Shown here in pieces: positions 12,901 through 25,300 of a stretch of 64,000 bases of DNA; position 1 is the stretch's first letter, and each line of letters opens with the position of its first letter. Source of the DNA: Drosophila miranda (Eukaryota; Arthropoda; Insecta; Diptera; Drosophilidae). The stretch covers positions 18,644,001 through 18,708,000 of the forward strand of contig NC_046676.1 of NCBI RefSeq assembly GCF_003369915.1, written 5' to 3'. A program made the translations under genes and the position numbers. Below the pieces are notes generated by a model, which did no database searches, had not been told where the DNA came from, and saw only the letters and a program-made list of their open reading frames with translations.

Positions 12901-15900
12901 GATATTGGATTACACATAAATTGGTGATTACGTTACGATTCTTAATTGTGGTTTCACTGTCTGTTTTTTACAGTTTTTTGGTTTGTTTTTTGTTTTCACT
13001 GTGTTTTTTTTTTTTTCTGCCGTTCTGTTGGCAACTGGAAACGTGCCGCAGCAGATGTTTTGTCTCTGATTTAACGACGACTTACACATATAGGGTGTTG
13101 GCGGGGACTAGGCTGGACGAGTATGGGATGGGGTTCGGTTCTATGAGTACTCCACGTTGTTACAGCGGCAATCTTTGTGCGACTAGCGGCGGCACGGGCC
13201 GAGCACAGTGCTCACAGCTGGCCGGCCAACGCCGGCAGAGCACTCCGAGTGACCGAGCGTCGTTTCGGGATCGCCTTCGGGCGTCCTCGAGAAGCCGCGG
13301 GAGGTACGGTACGGATACGGAGATCGCGAGAGACGGAGATGCAGACGCCGACGCCGACGCCGACGCAGACGCAGACAGAGTCACTTTGCTTTCGATTGTA
13401 CGACGAGACGAGTATTACCTCGAACATCAATTGCTGGCGATCCAGATCGGATCGGAGCGGGTCGTATCGGATCGGATCGGGATATGATGCAGTCGTTTCC
13501 GAGAGAGCAGAAAGACCGAAATTGGTTGGCAATTGTCTAATTGAATGAGAGATAATTGAGAGATTGACACCAGCTTGTGCACTTGGCGATAGTTTCTTCT
13601 CTTCTGATTTCCCGTTGCCTTTTACTGTTACTGTTTATAGTTTTTCTGTTTTTTGTTTCGTCAGGGGCAGAGGCTGGAGCTGGAGCTGAAACTGAAACTG
13701 AGGCTGGGCCTTATTCAGAATTTATTAAGCTGCTGCTGGATGCTGCTGCTGCTGCTGCTGCGACGACAACTTGATAACCTGTTCTGAACCCCGCGACGCT
13801 GTTGCACAATAAATAAATAAAGAATTTGTGTAGCTTTTTAATTGATTTCGCGGCGCGACAAGACGAGCGGCGACGCAAATTATGGCTGGATTCTTCGCAG
13901 AAATTGATGCCAATAAAAGCACACACCACCACAGAACAGAACGATCCGGCAAACTATTTGAAAGCGAAACATAAACAAACAAACGATCCGATCCGTTCTG
14001 ATCCGATACGATACGATTCGATTCGAGAATTTCGTTTAGATTTCATGCAAATGTATGCGCTCCGATCCGATCCGCTCTGCCCTGCTATCTGTCTGGTCAT
14101 CGGAGATGGCAAGAAGGCAAGAAGGAAGCGAAGCCAGACGCTAGGTCTGGGTCTGGGTCTTGGTCGCTACGCTTCGCGTCGCGTCGCGTCGCGTTCTCTC
14201 TCTCTCTCGCTTGTTGCTGATCTGGTGCAATAAATTACAAATATTATTGACTTTGCTGTTTATTCTGGCCAGTTGCCGTTGCCGGGCAGAAACGAATCGG
14301 CATGATAATGAAGCTAGTTTTCCGCATCGTTCACAAAAAGCAATTTCCCGTTTTCCGCCCTTGCCAGCGATACTCGATACTTGATACTCGATACTCGACT
14401 AATATCGTTGGCTAGTCGCTTATCTCTAATCGATAGCTACCAGAAACCAAATCCTTTGCTGCGTTGTCTTTTAATCGCGGGTGCGGGTTCGCCGCTCGAA
14501 TAAAGTTCACTGCTCGACGGCCATTTAGAAGCTTATTGCGCGGACTGAGCCGCGACCAACACGAGCCAGGCCCAGACTCGGGCAGAGATGGCATTATGCA
14601 AATACCGGCGATAAGCCCAGTACCAGTAACCAGCACAGAAAAAACCGGTAAGAGACAGTCGTCTCACGAGTCGCGACTGTGGCAGCGCTTTGCATGCGTA
14701 ATTTTCCACTTGTAAATTTTGGAGCAATGGCAATGGATCTCTCAATCTATTAGCTATGGGATGGGGTTGTGGGGGGTCTACAGCACTATGAGTACTCACC
14801 GTTCGCCAAGCTTGCTCTTGTGCCGTCGTATGTGGCGTCGGTTAAAGCTGTTCGTGCACGAGGTGGACGTAGGACGCGACGGATACGGATAAGGATGATG
14901 GACACCGAAGTTGTGCAGCTGCAGCGACGACTTGAGATTGGCCGGTGCTGTGGCCGAGGCCTGATGGATGTAAGGATAGCCGTGGCCGTTTCCAAGCACT
15001 CCCGCACTGGCTACAGTGATGGTCGACTCGCCCACAGCCTCATTGGCCGCCTCGGAGGAACCCTCCTGCTGGGACCCGTTGCTGGAGGAGTGGTGCGTGT
15101 AGTCCGTGGGGGCGCTCAGCTGGCGATTGAACTCTGCCTTGCGGCGCGTGAGGTCTGTCAGGCAGTACTTGTTCAGGTGTCCGTTGCTCGACACCGAGCT
15201 CTTGGGCGATGAGGCCAGATGGTGTGCTTGTGCTCCCGCGTAGTGGCCGTGTCCGTGTCCGTGGGCATGCAGCTTGTGGCATGAGTTGCTGCTGACGCTG
15301 AGCTGCTTGTTGCCGGCGCTCTGCAGCAGATTGCAGTTCTTGCCGCTGCTTATCTTGGCCGCCAGCGAGTGCGGCACCGGTGGACTCTTGCCCGTCGTCG
15401 GAATGGTGTTGCTGCCGCTCCCGCGATACTCGCTCTCGCTCTTCACGGACGCTCTGTAGGCCGGGAAGGTCTTCGTCTTGCTCTTCAGCGATCCGTTGAG
15501 GAGCAGCTGTTGCTGGCGTGCGGCAACCGCGGAGAGTGCTGGCAGCTGTTGGGACTGCTGCTGCGGACGCCCAGTCGTCGCCGTCGAGGATGAGGATGAG
15601 CTGGCCGGGGCTGATGCTGAGTGAGGATTGGGCGTGGATGTGGACGCGGATGTGGATGTGGCCTGCGGCTGTAGCGAGTGCTTCTTCTCCACCAGATACA
15701 AGTTGAGGTACTTGTCGCCCGGATGCAGCGAGTTGTCCGACACCGCGTTCGACTTGGAGATGATCTGACCCTTCTTCTTGGCCGTGCGCGTCTTCAGCGA
15801 GAGGTTGCGCAGCTTCTTGGACTGCTCCTTGATTTTGTTGGTGCGCAGAAACGACGGACTGTTGGCGATGCACTTGAAGATGTACGTCTCGTTCACCAGC

Positions 15901-18900
15901 TGCTGCTTGTCGCTGCCGCTGTAGTCGTACTCGCTGTTCAGATTGAGATTGAGATTGGTCAGATGGCGTCTTTCCCGCTCTCGATCTCGATCACGATCCC
16001 GATCCCTGTCACGCTCAGGGTCCGGCTCTGGATCTGGCTCTGGCTGCGCTAGCTGCTGATCACTGTAGTGTCCCTTCAGCAACGATGCGTCCGCTCCCGC
16101 TCCCGATCTTGCTTCAACAGTTGGAGCTGCACTCAAGCTGCGCGTGTACTCGTGGCAGGCATCGTAGAGCGCCGAGTGGCCGCCAGTACTGCTCACGCTG
16201 TGCGTGCCGCAGCTGACCGGACTGTGGCTGTCGAGGATGCGCAGTCCACTGCGGCTGTCGCTGGAGTTCTGCTTCGAGATGCCGCTCGAGAGTCGGCTGC
16301 TGCTGCTGCGATGCCGGTGCTGCTGCTGCTGCTGCTGGGCCCGCTGCTCATCCCCCGCTGGCCCGGATCCGGATGACGCCTGCCCGTGACTGAGACTGGT
16401 CAGAGACTGCCGCACCAAGTGCTGGTGCGAGTGCGAGTGGCGCTGCGGAGGCTGCTGCTGCTGCTGATGGTCGTCGGGGTACAAGTTGTCGCGGCTAGCT
16501 CTAGACTCAGCAAAATCCAGCATCCGAGGCGGAGGCGGCAGGAGGGCAGAAACAGAAGAAGGAGAGGCGGAAAGAAAGAGGAGACAAGAATGAGAACGGG
16601 TAAATGATGCTGGAACGAATGGCAAGAGTCGCCGCAAACACACAAATTTATCTATTTCGAATTGGCAGATATATGTGCAGCATTTGGGGGCGGGGCGGTG
16701 AGGTATGGGGGGGGGGGGGGGGGTGGTTCGGACTGGACACGGGGTGTGGACAGAGGCAGTGATAGTGCTACGCTAAGTGAGCAGGAAACAGTGTGGAAAA
16801 CCGCGACATACAAACAAAGAAAATTGTTAATTATAGATATTGATTGTGCAACATGAGAGGAGGCGGAGTCGGAGGAGGATCGAATTCCCCGCAACGAGCA
16901 TGTGTGTGTGTGTGTGTGTGTGCGTGTGAGTTCATCATGCAGTAGACACTCGATCCGGCCTACGATCCGACAAGACTACACGCCTCTGGTCCAGCCATCG
17001 AGGACCCACTATGTTACCCGCGATGTGTGATACAATTTATAGAGACATCTATATAACAATGGTCATGCTCATCTGGTTTCAGATCGCGCGAACAAATTCA
17101 ACTAAATTAATGTACAGCAGCACGCATGCCAGGCAATACATAGATACAAATAGCTACAGATGCATAGATACAAGCGTAGATGCAGATGCAGATGCAGATA
17201 TACCGATACCAGAATGATATACAATGTATGTATGAGCGCGTGCCCAAAATGGAACTGAACCGGTGGCCGGCAGCCGGCGGCGGAAGTACTCTAAATCAAA
17301 TTTGCCCTAAAAGCTAGCGAAGGCGATAAGATAAGGCTGCGCCAGGCGGACCCACCCGGCTGATAAAGCGTGGGAGCAAAAGGCGACTACAGTGGCACAG
17401 AACGGAAGCTGCGGATACTAAAAGCAGTCGATGATGGTTTGTTCCGCTGCGAAACGGATTTGGCCCACTGTGCCTCGTGACGGGTGGGGGGGGGCGGCGG
17501 CAATCAATGCGATGAAACGTAAGGAAAACTATTGTTGACAGAACTAAGCAGAACCCTCGACGCAATGTTTGTGTGTGTGTGTAGATCCGAACAAAAGGAA
17601 AACAATTGAAGCGCTCCAAAGTGTGGGTGTGTGGGTGTGTGTGTGTGTGTGTGTGTTTGTGTGTGTGGGCCTCGAGCAGTACGCGATGTTTCTGGGCACG
17701 GATTTGGGACCGGGTCCCGATGGCAGAGGTTGGGCAAAAATCGAAGGGAGTGGGATAGGGATGGGGAAGGGCAAATGTTGTAAAGCAAATATGTATGTAT
17801 ATTCGTAATCCCCCCGCCGGAATCGAGTGAAATCAATTTCAGTCAATTAGGTGCTCCCCCCATCACGCCATGGGCGCAATTATCTCAATCTGGATTTGCA
17901 TTTGAATCGGAATCAGAATCGGAATCGGAATTGGAGCTGGCATTTCTGTAAGCACAAGTAAATATATTTCAAATATTTGCACGCCAATGCGGCACACCCC
18001 CCCCCCCCCCTCCCCCCCCCCCCCCCTCGATGAGTGTGCACTTCACAGATAGACAGCTCAGCAGCTCATATACATATATACAGTCGTGCACATCCGTTCG
18101 TAAGCTATGTGTGTGTGTGTGTGTGTGTGTGTATCTGAGACCTAATCTGGCCGAAAGTCCATTTCGGTTAGAGCAGCCCAATCAGAGCAAAAGCATCGAG
18201 GGCTCTTGGCCCCCGGGGAATTCCAGCTCTGAGAGGCAGGCCGCAGGCCCCAGCACATAGATGAAATCTGTGGATAGTCTGGATAGGCAATCTCTGCTGC
18301 TGCTTTCCACTCGTTGATCTGATGGCTTTTTTCATTTCATTTGGTTTCGAGTGTTTGCCACCTGTCAAGTGCTGCAGTCAAAAGTATATGCCCCTCTCCT
18401 CTCCCACTCCTTGCAGAGAAACGGGTGTCCGAGTCGCCCCCGGGTCCCCCATTTTTGGGTGCTGAGCAAACAAATAAGACAACCTTGTTAAGTAATTGTG
18501 TGGATGGGGCTCGAAACGAAAGCTCTGCGGCAAGGGCACAGCCACAGCCTCAGCAAAGCGGCTGCTGCTTGTCCAATGTCAACTTTGGTGCATTGGAGTG
18601 GTCTTCCAGCCGGGGGGATTAGTGGAGCACGTGCTGCCCAGCCTTGGGGCCGCACAGCGAGGCGGCTGTCGAAGTAGCACGACTCACAATATGCCTCAAT
18701 TAATAATTCAAAAGCCAATTGAAGGCATTAAGCGTAAGTTCCTAATTGAGCCGGCTGCGTCGCTGCCTGCATTCTGCCACTTCATTTATCGATCTTAAAT
18801 CAGTGGAAGCTGTAAGCCCCCAAATAGGGGGATCTACAAATATATAGTACACATTCATACTGGTAGCCATAACTTAGTATAAATGTACATGTGCTACTCA

Positions 18901-21900
18901 AATTGCTTTCGCTCCTATTTTTCATAGTCGATTTAGTTTTGAATGAACTTTAGAACTATTACCTGGCCCCAATCTCCACCCAGGCACCAAGCTTGGGGGG
19001 AACTATTTTTAAATGGATTTTGGCAAATATTTAGGGAAATGAATTCAATATGCAATATTTAATGACGCATGAGCTGGCTGGAAACTGCTGCAGGCAGGCA
19101 AAATCAAACAAAATTTAAAGCAAATTACCAAACATGCCACTCGAAACACACACACACATTTCGCTGTAAACAAATTACGAAAATTTCCATTTTTAGTGCT
19201 TCAATGTTTACAATTCTGCCAGTCCACAAAAGTCAGCCTCTGGGCGGGGCGGTAGTTTATTTGAACAGATCTACATTTATCTGTGATTGCTGTTTGAAAA
19301 TGTATCGACTAGGCAGGGGGCAGGTAATTTGGGATACATTAAAATACCTATTGAGTGTTTTATTCTGCTGTTAATACCAATCAAGCAAATGGTTTTAAAG
19401 AAATATAAGGCAAGGGGAATCAATATATGTAGTTATTCCAAAAACTAGGACGCTAATGGCAACAGTTGGAACCAAAACAAGGAGCAACGGGACAATCGTA
19501 AAGAAAGCCACGGAATTCACTCATAATATTAGGATCCGACATATCTCAGTTTCTGGTATCTAAGTCCATACTAAATATGGTATACTGTCAATCGAAACGA
19601 TTTTCGGACGACCTTTGTGAATCAGATCTGGCCGGTTTTAGCCATTTGAGAGCAATGGAAATTTATACAAGGGATACACATTCAGATAGGCAGACTCAGG
19701 TCATCCAATGTCATTCAAATAAAGCTCCAATCTGGCAATTATTTCATTTGGGACTTGAAAAGATTTCCGGCTGGACAGCCAAATGACACACAAAACTCGA
19801 TGTGAATAATATCATTTTTGGCTAACCAGAATCGTAACAATATAATCCATTAATTATACGGAGAGCTAAGCAATTAATAAACCTTTTTTTACGAGCAAAC
19901 AAAGAAATGCTATATCATTTCCATTTGTCATGCGATTCCAAAATAAAATTTCGAAAAAGTTCGATTAGATTTATAAGACTACATAGAATATGTACATTTT
20001 AAAGGAATATGAAGGCTAAGAGGTATGGGTCTGAGTCTGGGTTTGGGTCTGGGGTGTGGGGTGTGGGTTGCGGGGAGTATAGGGAGGGTTGGATCTTAAG
20101 CAGGCATTGTTATAAGTCATTAAGCGATGCATTTGGAATTCGGAGTTAATTTGGTTCTGGAAAGGGTTGTCGTCGTCGTCGTCGGACTGGAGAGGGGACT
20201 GCTTGGAGAGGGGTAGAGGGGGAGCAAAGTGCATCAAAGTTAATGAGTTTACTTTTACTTGCAACAAGAAATTGTGGAGCTCAAGAGTTTCAAACTGGCG
20301 AGTGTGTAGCGGGGGGTGGAGGGAGGAACGAGCAGCAAAGTTAATAGCATTAAAAGTGTATCTTATTCTGTATGTTGCAGTTGTAATTGTATTGGTAGAA
20401 AGTAGCAGAGCAGTAGTATTAGTAGTAGAAGTACATAGTAGTATTAGAGCAACTACAATATATGTATGTATATTTATAGACAAAAAGAGAAAGGCAGTGA
20501 CTGGGAGTCAGTCAAAGAGAGAAAGAGAGAGAGAGAGAGAGGGGGAATATTCGGAGCTTGGTCGGCGGTACCTTCTCTGATGATGTCAGGGCAGCTGTCG
20601 AAATTTTTGTTTGATCTGATTTCGCTTCTGTTCGTTCGGGTTCGGGTTCTTGTTCTTGTTCTGGTTTGTTTTTTTTTTTTTCTTGTTGTTAATGCTTACT
20701 TTATGGTTCAACTTTTTGTACTTTTAAGCAAAGTTTTCTGTAAAACAACAATAACAACATTGACACAAAATAAATCCCAGTTATTCACGTGGCGAAAACG
20801 AATGCAATGCAAATAAAACAAAACCAAGGAAACAAACCGAAGACAAAACCAACTGAGCGAAACAAATAACTAAAATGAGATTCGTTGATGGGAGATAAGA
20901 AATTAAGTTCCTGCCTGTGCATGTCTATGCAAGTCTGTGCATGTCTATGCGTGTCTGCAACTACATATGTAGTTGAATGAATTCGAATTATCGAGCTTCC
21001 TTTTGCACATCGATAGGAGCAACAGCAACAATAACAGCCTGCCTTAGGGCGCCGACGCTTTTGATACTCTTATACATATGTATCGATATATACACATACA
21101 TATCCTTCGATAACTTGCCACTAGAGAGTGGTGTTTGTTTGGGTTAGTTTATCTTAATACTCTTATTATTTGTTTGGATTGAAACATATGGACGGACATG
21201 ATATCTCTTCAAAATCACACCTCTGAAAGAGTATAAAAAGAACGGCCTTTGTGGCCTTCTGCTTGTCGCTTTCAGCGTATGTGTATCTGCGTGGGTGTGG
21301 GTGTGTGCCGTGTCCATGTGAATAGGCTGTGTGAAAGCAGCAACACAACAACACAACAACGAAGTCAGCAAGCACTTATCGATACGTACATACATACAAG
21401 CACATCACACAACACAACACAACACAGAAACAGAACAGCAGCCGAAATTCGGTCAGTGGTTAAATCATTTCGTTGAAGTAAAAGCAAAAGCACACAAACG
21501 CACACACAGGCAAAGCACAACTGCAATTTCAAGTACAGTGGCGCCCGGCTGTATGCAACGAAAGTGCTTTGACACTATTTTCCAGCGTTGCATTGTGTGT
21601 GGGAGCGTGTATGGCTATGCACTGTGTATGCTGCTGGCGTGCCTGGTGTGGCCATCCATTGTTGCTGCTATTGTTCGCTCGGCTTTTAATCTAGTTTTTG
21701 TAATTGCATTGACTAGAGTGACGGATGATGGGACCTCCTGTGGCCTCTGGCCCCTGACCAGGCATGTGAATGTGAACGTGAATGTGAATGTGCTCTTTCA
21801 GCCGGTCAAAGGAAATGCTCCTAATGGAGGACAGTGGAACACTTGGCCATTGCCCGACCGACATTCTCCTTCGCACTCTCCCACATACATAAGCACACAC

Positions 21901-22382
21901 ACACAAACATACACGTGAACAGTAACAACAACAACAACAGCAGCAGCAACAACATTTACAACAATAACAGAGTAACGGTAACTCAAGAGACAAACGAACA
22001 ATGACACCATAGACAAATAACAAAAAAAAAAAAAAAAAACAAGGACAAAACGGAATCGAACAACACAAAAAATATGAACAGAATTACATACATCTCATCA
22101 AAATTTATGAATAATGGTGTGCGGTGCGAGTGTGGGCACAGGGTGTCACCACTCTGTGGTGATCCTTCGTAATCATTCCTTATCACACGAATCACCCCAA
22201 TGCACGCACTCGCACAACTGTACATTGATCGTGCACAACACAACAACAGTACAAGGGACATAGACATGGAGAGGGAATACGTGGGTATATGATGGATGGG
22301 TTTTCTCATACCGTTGATCGTTGGTAAAGGTTCCGAATGCTCCAGGACCGCTGACTCGGCGCTGAGTGTGTTTCACGTGCAT
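4000..22382 (-). CDS. Ih: Ih: HCN-type hyperpolarisation-activated cyclic-nucleotide-gated channel
   Basis: Core exons in transcript order: 11687-11522, 11336-11098, 11000-10837, 10635-10499, 10435-10298, 5698-5549, 5456-5380, 5309-4998, 4848-4754, 4696-4608, 4525-4209, 4138-4000. Phases all close and encode 673 shared residues. Visible landmarks: HCN N-domain and S1 ([20 protein letters not shown]), S2-S3, an S4 with Arg/Lys at every third position ([20 protein letters not shown]), the selectivity filter [14 protein letters not shown], a C-linker, and a cNMP-binding domain with GEICLL and [11 protein letters not shown]. It carries the mixed Na+/K+ pacemaker current in neurons (family knowledge). 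Two first coding exons (listed separately) both end in phase 2 and join the same acceptor at 11687, predicting proteins of about 1248 and 697 residues. Large introns at 5699-10297 and upstream of 11687 leave room for further alternative exons. Confidence 0.95.
5699..10297 (-). other. Ih: 4.6-kb Ih intron between S4 and S5 coding exons
   Basis: No convincing coding exon was seen. The intron is rich in simple sequence: CA/TG runs around 5767-5825, A-rich CAGAAACAAA-type repeats at 6960-7000, GA runs at 6736-6760 and 8877-8920, a CGAA-type array at 8130-8205, and short CCCTG repeats at 9757-9782. Confidence 0.7.
11688..14799 (-). other. Ih: Ih intron between long first exon and core
   Basis: No coding exon could be assigned. 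Features: a perfect 10-bp-arm palindrome at 11765-11790; a GC-rich block at about 13140-13400 with a GACGCC-type repeat at 13346-13378; clusters of GATCCGAT/GATTCGAT words at 13440-13490 and 13985-14085; a CTG run at 13730-13770. The segment 13121-13157 resembles the long-exon donor region (see findings). Confidence 0.7.
14800..16523 (-). CDS. Ih: Ih alternative first coding exon, long N-terminus (574 residues)
   Basis: The ATG at 16523 ([13 protein letters not shown]) opens 574 codons that end in phase 2 at a consensus donor (CG|GTGAGT) and join the core exon at 11687 through a split Arg codon. The product is low-complexity cytoplasmic sequence: poly-Gln tracts, Ser-rich stretches, a Glu/Pro/Asp then Asp-Arg alternating run ([19 protein letters not shown]), and a His-Gly repeat near HGHGHGHY. 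The frame stays open upstream of 16523 to about 16643 but has no earlier ATG there. No homologous domain is recognised. Upstream untranslated exons were not located. Confidence 0.85.
16707..16723. repeat. G17 homopolymer
   Basis: Seventeen consecutive G on the plus strand (C in the Ih transcript). It is likely length-unstable and may be imprecise in the assembly. Confidence 0.9.
17997..18026. repeat. C14-T-C15 homopolymer tract
   Basis: The plus strand reads C14, one T, then C15. On the Ih template-sense strand this is G15-A-G14, which could fold as a G-quadruplex in the pre-mRNA of the distal-promoter isoform. Confidence 0.9.
22312..22382 (-). CDS. Ih: Ih alternative first coding exon, short N-terminus (23 residues)
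   Basis: The ATG at 22382 begins [19 protein letters not shown] and ends in phase 2 at CG|GTATGAG, the same phase as the long first exon. Splicing to 11687 recreates the Arg-Leu-Leu-Ser-Gly junction. It lies 5.9 kb upstream of the long exon, implying a separate distal promoter in the 22.4-26 kb region. Confidence comes from exact phase compatibility and the good donor. Confidence 0.75.
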
Positions 22383-25300
22383 TTTCTGTCAACAACGCCG
22401 CCGTCACGTCGCCACCACTAGCACCACATCGAGTAACGGTGAAGTTTCGCCACTCTCTCGCCACTTTTGACTTTTACCCGCTATCCGCTATCCTCTAACC
22501 GTTACAGTTGCCGTTAAACTCCTGATGTGGTGGCTGTTGTTGCCTTTTGTTGGGGCTATTCCGTTCTATAATGGACGCCCCGCGATGACTGATGCAATTC
22601 TTAACCCTGTTATGGGCATTTTTTAGGTGTTTATGTGGGTGTGTGTCTGTGTGTGGAGTGGAGGTGCAACTTCCGTTTCGATTTTTGGCATTAACTAACA
22701 CAGGTCCAATGCCAAAATAAATTGCTTTTCGTTGTGTGTTATTCTATCTGTTTCACTCTCACTGCATTGCCTCCTGCTTGTTGTCCTCCCTCCGGGGTTT
22801 GGGGTTCGGTTATTTTGGTGGGTTCTTGGGTGTTAAGTAACGTAGGGTTGAATGTCTAAAAAGTAGCTCCTAAAATAGTTAACAGCACTTGCTTGTATTG
22901 CTTTCGGTTTTGCACGTTTCGTTTCGTTTCGATTCGATTCGTTATTCGTTATGCGGGTGTTTGCTTGGAGGTTATGTGTTCATATCATGTATATCTGCCG
23001 GCTTGTATGTATAATAATACCATATGTTGCTATTTATAGTTTAGTTCGGGTTGCAGCGTTGTTTGGGGTTATTCGTTTGTACTTTGGATTATAAATGTCG
23101 TTTTTCCTCTACGGTATCGTTATTGTTTTTGGTGGTGGTGTAGAAGGTGATGGTGGGGCTGGAACTGGAGCTGGAACTGGAGCTGAGGCCGAAGAACAAG
23201 AAGGGCTGGATTGGGTGGGCGGGATCAAGATCCGGATCCGGATCGGTGAATAAATTATCACAAAAAAACAACAACAACAGAGCCGGGGGATGATGGAGTG
23301 TTGTTACTTTGGCTTAGTTTCCTTACTCCGAAATGTATGCTATGGAATGGTAATGGGCGTTCGGATTCCTCCTTTTATCTACTCTCCTCTCCACTTTCAC
23401 TTCCTCCTGCTCTTTGCAATTTAATGTTTGGTCATGAAAGTTTAATGAACGCACAGCGGGCAAGGTTTGGCGTTTCTGGCGTTGCGGTCGCTCTTTGGAG
23501 CGATGGAAGTGAGTCAGGTTAAGGCGTTTCGGTGCTACTCCCTCCTTCTCCTGCAGCTGTGCGGCCCAAAGTTACGTCAAGGCAGGCGCCACACAGGAAA
23601 CCCAAAGCAGGTAGTTTTCCTTATATATATATATATTTTATGTGTGTGTGTGTGAGCGCGTATATCTCCTTGGATTCTAGCACGAGCGACACGACACGCG
23701 AGCGAGAAAGGATGCGGCTGGGCGGGGGCAAGGACCGGACCGGACCGGGTGGGGTCCCTCCTTGGCACGGCTTGGCGTGGCGGTGTCCTTCGCCACCCAA
23801 TTAATGCATTAATCGACCTCGTTACTTATTCAGATGCAATTTGAAAGGCCTAGGTCGAGGAGGACTAGGGGCCGTGACTCGGAGTGTTACTCGGAGTGAG
23901 AGTGGGAGTAGTTCTGAGGATGCTCGGGCTCGTCTAGCGACATTATAAAAATAAATCCATATAGGTAGATATATAGATTGGCGTATATGTTCGGCTACAG
24001 CTAGGTATCTTGTATATATCTTTTAGGTGTATATATTATATATGTATATATTGTATAAGAGAGGCAACTACTTGGTAGTTTTAGTTAGTCGTTAAGTGCG
24101 TTAATGTTGCGGCTACGAGTATTTGATTTGCTTCCTACTTGCGGAGACGCACGTCTCTCTACAAACTACGAGGTTAGTTCCATATTACTCTACGATCCAA
24201 TCCAACGATTGGATAGGGGGTTACTCTCTATCTCTATCGCTATCCTTATCCTCCCAGCAGTGAACAAACGTCAACGAACTACGGTTTATACGGTTTATGT
24301 ACGGTAGTAGTCTTTATAGCATATGTTATATGTATTGCCTATCTTTTACGAGTATATGTGTAGCACTTTTCTTTGGTATATATCGAGTGTCTTTGTATAT
24401 TTTTAAAAGTAATCTTTATCCTGGTGAAATTTGGTTTTTGGTTTTTGGGGTTTGTTGTTTAAGATTTGCTCAATTTCATTGTTGCAGGTACATTGGTTGT
24501 TTTCTATTATTACTTCCTATACGTAGTTTTCTCCTCTTTCCTTTTCGCTTTCTATGTAGTTTTTTTTCTTTTGTTTGAGGCGTTTCCAGGGGGCCTCTGG
24601 CGTTGATTAAATAATTGTGCACGTTACGTTGATTTTCGTTTCATTTTTGGATTAACTTTCTGTTTTAATTTTTGTTTTTTTGAGACTTGTGCTTTTGTTT
24701 ATTCCTTTTAGGCTTTTGTTTTGTCTTTTTTGCTAGTCGTTCCTTTATTTGATTATGTAATTATGCTTGGTTTCTTATTGGATATTGAACTGTACATGTG
24801 TCTGTGTGTGTGTGTGTGTTCGTGTGTTACATGCGATTTTTTTCAGCTGCTGCGGCTGTTTGTGGTGGTTTCGTGGGTTTTTTTCGTGGGTTTGCGATAA
24901 ACCTAAGTGGGTTCGTCATCAACATTTTCGCACATACACACGCCCACACACACACACACACGCGCACGGCGCACTGTACGTGTGTGTGTGTATCGTATTC
25001 TATTGAATGAATGAAACTTTAAACAAATTATTTAGGAAACACACACACAGACAACAAGCACGCCTAGAATCACAAATATCCGGGAAGACAGGCGAGGCGA
25101 GCACACTATTAACAACAGTCGTGTCCCGAAAAACAGACCACCCAAGATAGTGGGTGATGAAAGAGAGGGAGAGGGAGAGCAGGAGGAGAACTTAAAGAAG
25201 AAGACGAAGTAGAGGTGAACTGAACTGTGAAGAGCGGGAGTGGGTGAGTGGGTGAGAGGGAGATTGAGAATAGGGGGAGTGGAGTGGGGGAGGAAGTGCA

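Larger units (their letters stand above)
16524..22311 (-). other. Ih: Ih upstream region and intron between the two first exons
   Basis: This is noncoding. It should hold the proximal promoter and 5' UTR of the long isoform just upstream of 16523. It contains a G17 run (16707-16723), a C14-T-C15 run (17997-18026) and several TG arrays (about 16902-16922, 17568-17582, 17626-17668, 18109-18132). A plus-strand TATAAAAA occurs at 21232. No gene could be supported. Confidence 0.65.

Noticed and set aside
12864-13487. 207-codon plus-strand frame in the Ih intron
   Set aside because: It is a translation of T-rich and GACGCC repeats with no domain and no splice logic. The GC-rich part is more likely a promoter or untranslated exon.
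15040-15873. 277-codon minus-strand frame overlapping the long Ih first exon
   Set aside because: A shifted frame of the same low-complexity exon. The chosen frame has the ATG and the donor phase that join the channel core.
21331-21918. 195-codon plus-strand open frame downstream of a TATAAAAA box at 21232
   Set aside because: It opens with GTG rather than ATG, is composed largely of CA-repeat translation (Thr/His/Gln), and no initiator sits at the proper distance from the TATA. It lies in an Ih intron.
16902-24995. TG/CA arrays as possible regulatory Z-DNA elements
   Set aside because: Dinucleotide runs of this length are common in Drosophila introns; nothing distinguishes these.
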